The notes under the pieces were generated by a model that made no database searches, had not been told where the DNA came from, and worked only from the letters and a program-made list of their open reading frames with translations. From assembly GCA_043228905.1 (NCBI GenBank), contig JBHGNT010000003.1, positions 23,560,001-23,624,000 of the forward strand: a DNA stretch of 64,000 bases, given 5' to 3'. How positions within the stretch are numbered: position 1 is the first letter of the stretch; each line of letters opens with the position of its first letter. Position numbers and translations under genes: made by a program. The stretch comes from Azolla caroliniana (Eukaryota > Polypodiophyta). Positions 33,243 to 44,307 of this stretch are shown here, piece after piece.

Positions 33243-36200
33243 TCAATCACTTGAATCATCATCATATGTCGCACATAATGATGCTAGACCAGTGACAGCA
33301 CTAGAACTAACTGGAATGGCATCACTACTAGTGACTTTAGTGTTAGTTTCTGGTTCTGGCACATGGTCTTTCTTGGGTTTCACATTGAATGCTATATTTT
33401 TCGGTCTCACAGAGAACAAAGGCTTCTTTTCATTTGTCGCTTTTCCAGACCCTACATCCTCTGTCACTACACACAAACAATGAAATATATTATAAGATAT
33501 AAATTAGAGTACATTTCCATCCTGAGACTATGAATATATACCTAGAGAGCTTGTAGCTGAAGACGGGTGTATGTGATCGGTCAATTCAAAAAGACTTGGC
33601 TTAGATCTCTGAAAAAACAATATATAGCAACAAATGTTGGTAAAAATAGCAATAATTACTTTAATGTAATAAATGGAAAAACAATTTACCTTTGATGGGA
33701 TGCTTTCCTCATCGTCATACTCATCGTCGTCGTCGTCATCGTCATCATCATCCAATCTACGGGTAAATTTGTCTGAGCTCTGGGACAATGATGGAAACTA
33801 ATTAGATCTGTTTCATTAGCGTGGACATTTTACGGCATAACCATGTCTATTATTTACCTGAAATACAACTGATCTAATGACAGCTTCATCTTCCTCTGCA
33901 AGTTCCCTCTCCTGGAAGCATTCATCATATCGATTATATAATACATAATAAGTAAGAGCAGATATGAATGGTAGAAGTATTTAATAGTATGATTCATGAA
34001 TTGAAATCATCACATTAGTGCAGAGAAAATCCTCTGTTATGAGCTTTTGGAACAGAGATGAGTCTGAAGCAATGATGCAATATACAATGCAGATATTTTT
34101 ATTTTCGAAGATGAATTAGCAACACGTTTTGTTTAAAGGAATTCCCTTTTGTATAAAACGTTTATGAATACAATCTTATAGCAGAATAATCTAGAAAATC
34201 TTCTTAAGATGAGAAACAACAAACTCAAAATAATTACATGAATCAGATTCACGAGTCATGACACAGGCTATATAATGTATACGTGCAAATTGCTTATGCT
34301 AATTTTGTGATCAAATCTAAATTGCACTTTATTTACTCAAATCTAGATTAGATTCCAAGGATTCTTGGCATGGTTATATAAGATATAAATAAATATCTTC
34401 ATGTCCCATCTCCTACAATGTTATTGTTTTCAACAATTAACACCCCCCAGTAAATAAATTTGCATTGTATATGCATGTAATGCAACAACATACCTTTATG
34501 TCTGCAGTTCGTTTTAATGCTTCCAACATTTCTTCTGTTCCCACGCCTGCATGCCTTGCCTACAAAGTGTCACCAAGTTAGACATACGAGCATCATGAAT
34601 TGCATAAGAACCTCCAAGACCCAAAAAGGAGGAAAAGATTACCCGCATCGACTTCATTTCATCAAGTGCAGCAAGAATATCCATTTCTCTTTTCGAGTCC
34701 AACGTTCGGTTTTCAAGTGCTTTCATAGCATCCCCCATTTCTTCAGCATTTCTCTTCTTTTTGGCATCGTCAATTATCTGCAGTTTGTAGGGGAACATTG
34801 ATAACTTGCATTGAAAACAATGAAGTCTATAAAAAATGATCAATAAAGATAAAGGAAATACCTCATCTGTTGAACGCCAAGGCTCAAAATTTCTTGTTGC
34901 ACCCGCCTCAACAGTATAATCACTATTCTGAGGATCTGTTTTCATTGTTATTTCTGCCGAGCATTTTGTGCACTTGAAATAGAACCGAAAGATTTGAATG
35001 CCTAGGTACGTCTGAAGATAGACAAAGATAATAGTTAGGCATTCTGACGATCTCTCATCATATTAGGATTATATAACGGTAGACCATGTTTTTATTAGCC
35101 CATGAACCTGGGTTCAAATCCTACTAATCTATACTAGCTGAACTTTGTGTTGTAGGGGTTGAACCTGTGACTTCTGATAGACATCCTTAACAAGTGATCA
35201 ACATCCGTCTCATCGAGAGAGAGTAAAGAAATCAGGGCTTATATTGGTGTTGCAAAATTCCATCCAAATTTCTGTTTGGCTTAAGATTGGCTGTATAAGT
35301 AATATATACAATAGCCCAAGCTTCTCAATTAGGATGCCTACAGTCATGTGTTATCTCTCTCCCCAAGATCATATATGGCCTTTGAGGATGATAATAACAT
35401 CTCTCCTTCCCTCCCTCATGAACCATGCAGTCATATTGACTCCAAGTCTACCCAACAACACATGGACACAAAGAGAATGTCAACTATTCACAATGTCACC
35501 ACATTTATACGGAGCAGAAGCTCAATTCCTCAAGAGATCATCCAAATTGATTTGTTAGGCAGTGAGCTTTATTACCTGGATCTGAACCATGCCATAAATA
35601 TAAGACATACCAAGGATCATGGTATGCACATGTGATGAAGCGCTTCATAAACAGAGGCTAATAATTAGAACTCCTGTCCTCTCACTAGCAAAGACTGATT
35701 CTTACCATTTAAGTTATCTTTTACTAACTTGCTCTTTTTTTCTTGGAGACACTTGACTAGATTTTCAAACTACCATTAAACATAACTTTAACATATTTTC
35801 TCCCTTCACACACTACATACCAAGACCAGAGGTACTAGTGTATCCCTTCTCATTTGACCCACAATTCTGATTTAAATCTATGATTTTTAGCCATTCTCCA
35901 AGCCCATCATTAGACTTTTGTGGTTGGGTAGTAGTGGAAGCTACACTTTGTATTCTCTAAGGGTTCTTGTGAACCCCAGAAACCAAACCATTTCATGAAT
36001 CTATTTGCAGACAAGTCCTCGAACAAAAGAGAGTAACTGTACACAAGGGCTCTGCACAATGGAACTTTTATTAGTATTTAACTTCTTTTTTAAATGATGG
36101 CTCAATGTAATTGCGTCACCATGATGGGAGCAGTTCAGACAAGACTACGGACTACAGAGAGGAACACGAAATGACCCATGAAGACTTTAACACGACACAA

Positions 36201-38091
36201 AATGGATTGTTCCACGGTATGTCAGAGAACCTCGACTGACTATGCCTATCAAGTACCCACTGGCACGCCATGATCATGCATAGAAGTCATAGGAGGTCCC
36301 TAGGAATCTGCTGGTATGCACACAACCCAAGCCAACACCTGCCCATCTCCATGCATGGCAGTGAGTTATTCGTCACTTACAGCATGATAGGTCTGCCAAA
36401 CACATAAATGAGCACCTCATCTATGGAGACAATGCTACAGTTTCAATTGATTGCTCTTAGAACTAGGCTACAATAATTGCTTCCCAGAGAAGCAAACTAA
36501 ACAGACTATTGGAATTCTAATGATTCCATATATATGGGGAAATACAATATTATCATGCTTGGTCATACCATAGCACTGGCCAAACTATATACAGCAGTAG
36601 TTTAGGTGGAGCTGAGGTTACAGGCAGAGAGAGGCACTGAGAGTCTGTAGTAATGATTCCATACATATGGGGAAATACAATATTATCATGCTTGGTCATA
36701 CCATAGCACTGGCTAAACTAAATACAGCATTAGTTTAGGTGGAGCTGAGGTTAGAGGCAGAGATAGGAACTGAGAGTCCCTAGTCAGGTGGGTTTTAGAA
36801 GAGCACTTTCAAAAATCGATCACATAGCTTCATTCATGGGGTAAGAGCACAGAAAAAGAGGCTACAATCAGACAGGAGCACCTGCAGGGATTGAACCATT
36901 TTTTATAGCAGGCTTCCCAGAGAAGCAGATTAAAAGACTATTGTAATTCTAATGATTCCATACATATGGGGAAATACAATATTATCATGCTTGGTCATAC
37001 CATAGCACTGGCCAAACTAAATACAGCAGTAGTTTAGGTGGAGCTGAGGTTAGAGGCAGAGAGAGGGACTGAGAGTCCCTAGTCAAGTGGGTTTTAGAAG
37101 AGCACTTTCAAAAATCGATCACGTAGCTTCATTCATGGGGTAAGAGCACAGAAAAAGAGGCTACGATTAGACACGAGAGGCTATTCTAGCACCTGCAGGG
37201 ATTGTACCATTTTTTATAGCAGGCAGACATACATCTTTGTTGGTATTGTTGTCTTATAGGCTTATTTTGGACTACACGGATAATAAAAATTTGACAACAG
37301 CAACCAAGCACATGGACTTTACCAGCACAAGGTAATGGGGATCATTGTTCATCATGTCTGAGCTGGCCAAGGACACACATATGTCATTACCCAACTCCAC
37401 CACAACACAACACCAATCAGAACTGGATGTCAAGATCCATCATCATTACTCATCCCATACATAGTGTTTACATGCTTCATGCTCGTAAAACCCTCACAAA
37501 TAATTAGCAATTCTAAAATAGCAAAATGCATTAAGATCATCGGCTTGGATCTTAGGAAACTTAAACCTTTCTTTTTCACCAGTATAAACTGAAATGAAGT
37601 TACCCATATTGCAATCATGATTTGCGTCATAGGCAAACATCTGCCTCTAGTAGAGATTGACGCATCTTTCTTTCACTATCTCTAACTGATTTTTGGTTTG
37701 GTGGTATACACAGTAGCATCAAAAGTCATAAAATTGAGAGGACCCAAGTTGGATCCCTCCATGGATTTGGCCACAGCCTGCAGATGATAGCTTGAATGAC
37801 AATCACGCATGGATGAGAATAACAAACACACACACACACACACACACACACAGATCCATATATATAATAAAATTAAGTCTAAAAATTTCCTACCTCACCA
37901 ATGACGTCCTCTTTGCGAGAGTTGAATTTGGTGCCCTTGTAGATGTAATTCCCGCATGTGCCACAACGTATGCTCATGGGAAGCATCATTCGCACCTTGA
38001 TTTGCTGGTTCTTTGGTTGACGACGCCGAGGGATCTTTGAAGGATCAAAATCAGGAGGGTAGTATTTGTTCAAAACCTTCCGTTCTCCCAT
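33243..38091 (-). CDS. YJU2: Splicing factor YJU2 (CWC16/CCDC94 family)
   Basis: Spliceosome factor that acts with the Prp19 complex around the first catalytic step. Eight exons on the minus strand: 38091-37894, 35011-34862, 34777-34643, 34559-34494, 33911-33858, 33779-33690, 33608-33542 and 33466-33243. The total is 984 nt, 327 aa, all introns GT-AG with agreeing phases. The N-terminus [21 protein letters not shown] is diagnostic. Zinc-binding pairs are C43-x2-C46 ([15 protein letters not shown]) and C80-x2-C83 ([16 protein letters not shown]), followed by [16 protein letters not shown] charged helical stretch follows ([24 protein letters not shown]), then a poly-Asp tract in exon 6 (nine Asp), and a Lys/Ser-rich tail with [19 protein letters not shown]. 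Intron 1 is 2.9 kb and hosts repeats. SLX1 starts 1.85 kb away, head to head. Confidence 0.95.
35060..35215. repeat. Possible tRNA-derived SINE of a second type in YJU2 intron 1
   Basis: The plus strand has ATATAACGGTAGACCATG, then GAACCTGGGTTCAAATCC, which resembles a tRNA A-box region followed by a near-perfect B box (GGTTCAAATCC) about 35 bp on. On the opposite strand the end of the segment carries another B-box-like AGGTTCAACCC. It does not fold into a clear tRNA by eye. Confidence 0.4.
36482..37226. repeat. Three-copy tandem repeat in YJU2 intron 1
   Basis: A unit of about 300 bp begins CTTCCCAGAGAAGCA and contains TAATGATTCCATA(C/T)ATATGGGG, TTTAGGTGGAGCTGAGG and CACTTTCAAAAATCGATC. 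It occurs at about 36482-36648 (internally deleted), 36649-36945 and 36946-37226. The last two complete copies differ by a handful of substitutions and one short insertion. The array is intronic and non-coding. Confidence 0.9.
37690..37800 (+). mobile_element. tRNA-derived SINE copy
   Basis: The A-box-like TTTGGTTTGGTGG at about 37691-37703 is followed by AAATTGAGAGGACCCAAGTTGGATCCCTCCATGG, which contains the B-box-like AAGTTGGATCC. This is the arrangement seen at 49016-49080. A (CA)n tract follows at 37822-37852. It lies in YJU2 intron 1, opposite to that gene. Confidence 0.6.
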
Positions 38092-38354
38092 TGCTTCTTT
38101 CTTCTCCGCCTACCTTCTTTCCTCTGGTTCTGCTTCTTCCTTCTTATGCTTCTTCTCTTTTTCTGATTCAACCTTTCTTCTGCTTTCTTCTTTACTTTCA
38201 GCTCCTCCTGGTTCTTAATTCCACTTCCTTTTCTGCTCTTTCTTCCTGCTTCTCCTTCCACTTCGCTTCTCTTCCTGCTTCCGCTAATTTCTTGAAGACT
38301 CGTTTCTCAGGGTAAAAAAAGAGGAACCAGATGTCTCTTTCTTCTATCGTTAGG

Positions 38355-38543
38355 TTTCGCTCTCTCTCTCTCTCTCTCCATCAAACCCTAGAAGCACAGA
38401 CGGAGTGAGGGGGGGGGGGGAGGGGGGCAAAAACAGAGTTTTGTCACCTCTGTTCCTCTACACACGAGATATACACATATACGTATACACATACATATAC
38501 ATACATGTATGTATGTATGTATATATACGTTTGTGTGTACATG

Positions 38544-38614
<71 letters not shown>

Positions 38615-38635
38615 ATGTACATATTTATATTTATG
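38355..38635. repeat. CT, poly-G and TG microsatellites upstream of YJU2
   Basis: (TC)n lies at 38357-38377, a G-run at about 38408-38427, and TACATA/TATG repeats at 38460-38525. A long (GT)n of about 60 bp lies at 38549-38610. The first lies some 260 bp upstream of the YJU2 start and may be in its leader. Frames through these tracts are low-complexity and not genes. Confidence 0.8.
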
Positions 38636-39323
38636 CTCAAGATTTTTAATCACTTCAACTATTAATGTCTTAATACTAGAAATTTACGATAGTAAAACTT
38701 GCTATTAGAATGTTTAAATTAAAAAATATGTAACTATTCATATATTTTTGTTAAAATTTTGTAGCAATAATTATTATTATTATTATTCATGCATTATATT
38801 TAAAAAAATATGCATAATAACTGATTGAAAGTTTATGAGGAAAATTATTTTATTTATTATTATGGACTCAGGAGATTTACAATAATTATTGTCATGCATC
38901 TTTGTAATTTATCTTTATTATTATTGATCTTTGTATGGAAGTTGTGATCTACAAAGGGAAATGTGGTGCATTACTATGGCGATACAAGAACAATAAGTTG
39001 GGAATTATATCAACAAACACAAATGCATGTGATCCATGGTGTGCAGTACCACGAAATTGAAGTATGTGCAACGTTTGTATTGCAAATCTACAAACCCTTT
39101 TGACAAAAATCAACAAGCTCATCGGTATCAAAAATCAACAAGCTACGAAATTGAAGTATGTGCCATGATATTGACGAGCTCAATGCTCCACTGGTCTACA
39201 AACTCATTCGTAAGCAATGTACAGTACCACAAAACTCTAGTGTAGATACGAATTTTGTATCACAAAGCTATAGACCCTTTTGATGAAATTTGGTAAGCTC
39301 AATGGTCCATGATATCAATGAAT

Positions 39324-39632
39324 TAGGAATCAGCAATGGCTCATCTCAAGCATAAGCCGAACCATTAAGTTGTTTTAAAGGGTTTGGCGGTTCAATTCAA
39401 TTTAGTTTAGGCTTGAGCTTCCTTGACCAGTTTGAGCTCAGTTTGGGATGGCTCAAGCCGAACTAAACTAATTTTGACCAAACCGGTTCAGGCTTAATTG
39501 GCTTGGCAAACTGGTTTTGCCTTAACCAGTTTGGTTCAAGTTTGGGAACTCCCAAATCGGTTAAGGCTTAATCGGTTTGGTTTGGAAAAGGCCAAACCAG
39601 TTAAGCTGAAAGCAAACCATTGACGATTCCTA
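39324..39632. mobile_element. hAT-like MITE, related to the copies at 20.4 and 21.3 kb
   Basis: Termini TAGGAATCAGCAATGG and, reversed, TAGGAATCGTCAATGG bound 309 bp whose interior is filled with AACCGGTT and GGTTTGGTT motifs. The ends match those of the 20402 element (TAGGAATTGGCAA). The flanks (CAATGAAT, CGAACGAA) do not form a convincing duplication, so it is probably older. It lies between the divergent YJU2 and SLX1 genes. Confidence 0.7.
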
Positions 39633-39940
39633 CGAACGAACTTAGATGTCCACAAATCAACGAACTCAGTTGTACGCAATGCAAAGTACCAGGGAACTCA
39701 AGTTTATACAATGTTTGTATCGTAAAGCTATTGACCCTTTAGGAAATGTTATGGTTGGTTTATGGGAGCTTTCTGGCCAAAGGGCATTTGAGAAATTAAC
39801 AAAACCTCAGGGATATTATTGAAATAAACAAAAACCACGGGAGCTTACAAACACTGCCATAGCTTTTTGAAAATGAAACTGAGGAAGATCTGAATTTGTA
39901 GCGTTTCCTCTGTTACTTCTTCTTCTTCTCACCAGATGAC

Positions 39941-42582
39941 ATGGATGACCTTGCTCCTGTTGCACAGACCATCATCAGGAAGTCCTCTTTCTTTGCGTGT
40001 TACCTTCTCTGCTCGCAAAAACCTCGATGTGGTCGAACATACATAGGGTAAGTTCAACTTTTTTTGTTTTCTTTTTTCCTCAAATCATGTTAACTCCTTC
40101 AGTTGTGAGTTATTTTCTTGTATTATTCGCTCTTTCATTGCTTCCCGAAATTGGAAAGAATGTAATATTTGATTCAATATGCATGTTGGGAAACATATCT
40201 GAGAGATTGTCCAAAAGAAGTTTGTCATAGAAACGCCCCAATTCTTATACGAAAAACAAGTTGAAACAAAAATTCACATTCTTTAGCTGAAGTGATCGTA
40301 GGACACGAGAGAGATGGGAGAAATAAATAATCAATAAAAGCCAGAACACAGCTAGTTTATGAGATAATAATAAAATCATCATTACATAGGGGTAACAAAT
40401 AGGTTTTTGAACATATGACGTGATTGTACTATAAAAAGAAAAAGAAAGAATTTTCTAATTTTTGACAGCAATTTCAGCTAATCCAATAGTTTACAAAAAG
40501 GGAAAAGGAAAATAAAGAAATAAATTCTATTGTTCTCTAATAATCATGAGCTCTTAAATAGTTATGTATATCATACATGTATCTGAATGAACGTAATAAA
40601 TATGCCAATGCAACTCATACACATTGAAGCAGGATAGAACAAGGAATATCACCATGTCCATAGATGTCCTGGAAGAGCAATCTAATATTTTTCTTATTGC
40701 CAATGGTAACTTGCTTCCTATATAATTGTTTCTCAATCTCTTGAAAATACAAATTAGTGGGAGAAAACAATAAATCTGAACATGTCCTAGAAGAGCAACC
40801 CACTGTTTACTATACTGTCAATTTTATTTTGTTACCATTTCTTGCTAGCTTTTCATGCAGTTGAGATTGATATATATAGTGTATCCCTTTTGCATAATAT
40901 GGATAGCCTTTCAGAAACGAGGAACTTGAACATTGGTATATAGAATTATCTTTATTGAGTGTTATGAGTGCCATCAGGTGGAGACAAATGTGAAAGTTGA
41001 TAAAGTTACATACACATCACTCATGTTGTATTCTCCCATAGTGGTGTTATATTCTGCGAAGAAATGTGTTCAATGTTTAGATCTTGGAGTTTGTTATGTG
41101 ATTCTCACTATTTATAATTTTTACCACATACTATTGAAGATCAATGGTCTATAATTATGAAAGCATAACAATGATGCAGGTTCACAGTTAATCCAAGACG
41201 TCGTATTAGACAGCACAATGGAGAAATTACCTCTGGTGCATTTAGAACAAAGAAATGGAGGCCGTGGGAGATGATTCTCTGTATTTATGGATTCCCTTCT
41301 CAAGTACATGCACTTCAGGTAGCTGAATATAGGTCTGCTTTCTTATCATGAATTGCCTACAAATGGTGATTTTGTCTTACTAAAATGAGCATTGGATGTT
41401 CTTTCTTCCCAGTTTGAATGGGCATGGCAACATCCTCACAAATCCTTAGTAGTGAGGGAGGCTATAGCTGGCATAAAGGCTCTAGGAGGGAAACAAGGAA
41501 AAGTCATGGTCATGTACAAAATGTTGAATATACCGAAATGGAACAAGTATAGTATACAACCCTATTTTTTATCATTTGACATTTTGTTGTCCATAATCAG
41601 GATTTTTAATTGTCTACTTTGTTGCAGACTTGATCTTATCATCCATTTTCTTTCGACAAAACATCTCCCCTTGGCCAAGAAGTGTCCATGTCTCCCTCCT
41701 CAAATGCAAGTTAAAGTTGGTCCATTAGAGGATCTCCCCTGCTATCTAGACTTGGATGACTCTGATGGTGACAACATTGATGATGTCAACAATGATGATG
41801 GTGACAATGATAATGACAACAATGATGATGGCAGCAACAACGATGAACTTGACATGCTCAATAAGCGAAGTGAAGATGCACCATCCTGCACAAGTCCCAC
41901 TGTAACAACAAACATTGAAACATCGTGGCAACTTGGGCAAGAACCACCTTCGATCGATCATGATGGTTATAGAAAATCTGTGGATGCCGTTTTAGTAGAG
42001 GACTTACCACATCCTTTGGCTTTTAAGAGTTCCTTTGGTTGTACTAATCCAATAGAGACTGGTGATATCCATTGCAATCATTTTGTTTCAGTGGACTTGG
42101 ATGAATCCACTATGTCTGAGGAGAGACAAATGAGCCGGAGTGGTGCCAAGGTCTTGGTCAATCTAGTTTCACCAGAATCACATTGTAAGCACGTAGGACA
42201 TCAAGATGACATGAAATCACATCAACAACATGAGATGGAAGCAGATAAGCTCAACATGCGATCATATTGGAAACCGATAAAGAGTGGTCATGACACTACC
42301 ACTGATCTAAGCCCTACCACCCCAAATGCTCATCCTCACAATGAAGATACCAGAAGTTTGTTAAACATTTCTCAATTTTCACCTTTATGGTCTCCTTCCC
42401 CATGCCAAAAATCTGGAGGCATGATAGATTTATCTCAATGTGTACCAAATAACATTTTCAATACACCGAAACCAGATTCTTCTGCATCACGACCGCATTT
42501 GGAAGAAGGGCATGTTCTTTCACACTTTCAGGGAAAACAAAGCGAGATAATTGACCTAACATCATCCCCTGTCGCCCCTTAA
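39941..42582 (+). CDS. SLX1: Structure-specific endonuclease catalytic subunit SLX1 (GIY-YIG)
   Basis: Catalytic half of SLX1-SLX4, which cuts branched DNA such as flaps and Holliday junctions in the nucleus. Exons 39941-40047, 41180-41318, 41413-41546 and 41628-42582 total 1335 nt, 444 aa; phases agree and introns are GT-AG. The GIY-YIG domain spans residues 17 to about 90: [54 protein letters not shown]. Likely catalytic residues are Y21, Y34, an Arg in the R42-R46 cluster and E84. The rest is non-catalytic: an Asp/Asn-rich acidic tract (near DSDGDNIDD), and two SUMO-interaction-like motifs ([17 protein letters not shown] at the C-terminus). I see no cysteine-rich RING/PHD finger, which fungal and animal SLX1 carry after the nuclease domain. 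Confidence 0.93.
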
Positions 42583-44307
42583 TATAACCCCAATTTGTTG
42601 ATTAGAAGAGGAAGAATTTGTACTATAATATAATTGTATATGAATGCTTCAGATGTGAAAGCAGCTCACTGATGTAATGCATGTTAGTTTCTAATTGGAG
42701 GAACTATTTGCGTTATGCCATGTTCCAAGCACAACTGAGAACATGCAAAAATAGCCCTTATGACGTAAGACAAAAGGTTTATATTACATAACAATTACAT
42801 GTTCTTTTATGATGAAATAAGTGCTTCCCTTGCATATATACATATAACTTATGATGAAAAATATGAAATCAATGTCAGGGCTTCTATGGGCATGAGGGTT
42901 TTCTTGCATCAAACTACAACTGCAATACTGATTTTGTAATGTTTTCATGTGGCTGATTGTATCTCAAAGTAGATTATAAAGGTTTTGATATAGTAGTCTT
43001 GGTTCCATATTGGGAACATGTATAGATTAGCTTAAAAAGAGGGCTATGTACCAAATGTTTTGTTATGGAAGTAGTCTCTCGATATCTTATGCAATATATA
43101 AGGATACTTCATCATGATGCTTTCCTAACTTATGGAGGCTCTTGCACTTTGGTAGATTATCCAATGGCATTCTTCAACAAAGTTGCCTTTTGTTGCCCAA
43201 TGCTTTTATAAGACATCTCTATGCATGATTGATTCATTGTTTGGGTGAATATATTACTCAAGTGTCAACATCCTTAAAGATAACAAGAGATTGTTTAGAT
43301 GAATATATTTGTGGTTATTTAATAGTTATCTTGATACATAACTTATGAGTGTTCAAATGAATGTGTTTCTCTCATAATTGAAAACAAGTATCTTGACATC
43401 TAGTTGGCAAGTGTTTAATAATGTGCTCTTGCTTCAACTCAAAGTCATGTAGTTAAGCACTTGAAGTCATTCTCCTTATCTTTTAAGACAAAAGGTTTAG
43501 ATTACATAACAATTACATGTTATTTTATGATGTTATCTTTAAGGATGTTACTCTCATCTACTCATGTTATATTGTGGGTAAGTAATGATTTGCCCTTTAT
43601 CATGAGAGCAATAATGAAGAATAAAAGTCTCTCCAAAACTGTCTAGTTTTGTACCTTATGAAGGCTTAGTTTCCAACTCCAAGATCCTACAGTTCCTACC
43701 CCATGTAGAAAACTAGGCTCAATGCATAAGTACAGTCGAATTTGTACACTCAGGCGTAGTGCATGGGACATCGCAACTTCTCTCGAGGCTTTACAACCTT
43801 TGACAACCTTTCAATCTCAGAACTGATACTTGACTCGGCGGGATACTGAGATGGACAAGATAATAGATATGTATGTACTTGATGGACAGGAGCATACTGC
43901 GATGGACGGGATTATGTATGTACTCGATGGCCGGATGGACGGCCATCTATGGTACATACTCTTCTTCATGAAGGGCAAGAGACAGGCAAGGCAACAGAAG
44001 AACACCTGAAGGAAGGAAGGAAGGAAGGAAGGTTTGGGCTGAGCAGTGAGCACCAGAGAAGAAATGAGATGCATGTCCATCCATATGATCCATGGCGATG
44101 TGATATGAACCTCGACAATCCTCCTGCGCTGCTTCGCCCCTCTCCCTCCTCTCTGTCACTCTCAACGAATCCTGCGATCCAGCAAAATCGTTACTGGGCC
44201 TCAGAGGCCCGCCCCATTTGGTGATGGATGATGGCACGTAGCCATGCTGCTGCTCACTGCATCTCTCCCACCCCATCCATGTCTCAGACAGATCTTCCGA
44301 ACCCCCC
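42583..44307. other. Intergenic SLX1 to PPR1, with direct and inverted repeats
   Basis: A direct repeat of about 45 bp (AGACAAAAGGTTTA(T/G)ATTACATAAC...) occurs at 42769-42815 and 43487-43533. A perfect 18-bp inverted pair AACATCCTTAAAGATAAC lies at 43267-43284 and 43532-43549. A GGAA repeat lies at 44011-44032. I see no gene. Confidence 0.6.

Noticed and set aside
38405-38665. Frames of Val-Cys or Thr-His repeats
   Set aside because: Translation of a GT/CA microsatellite.
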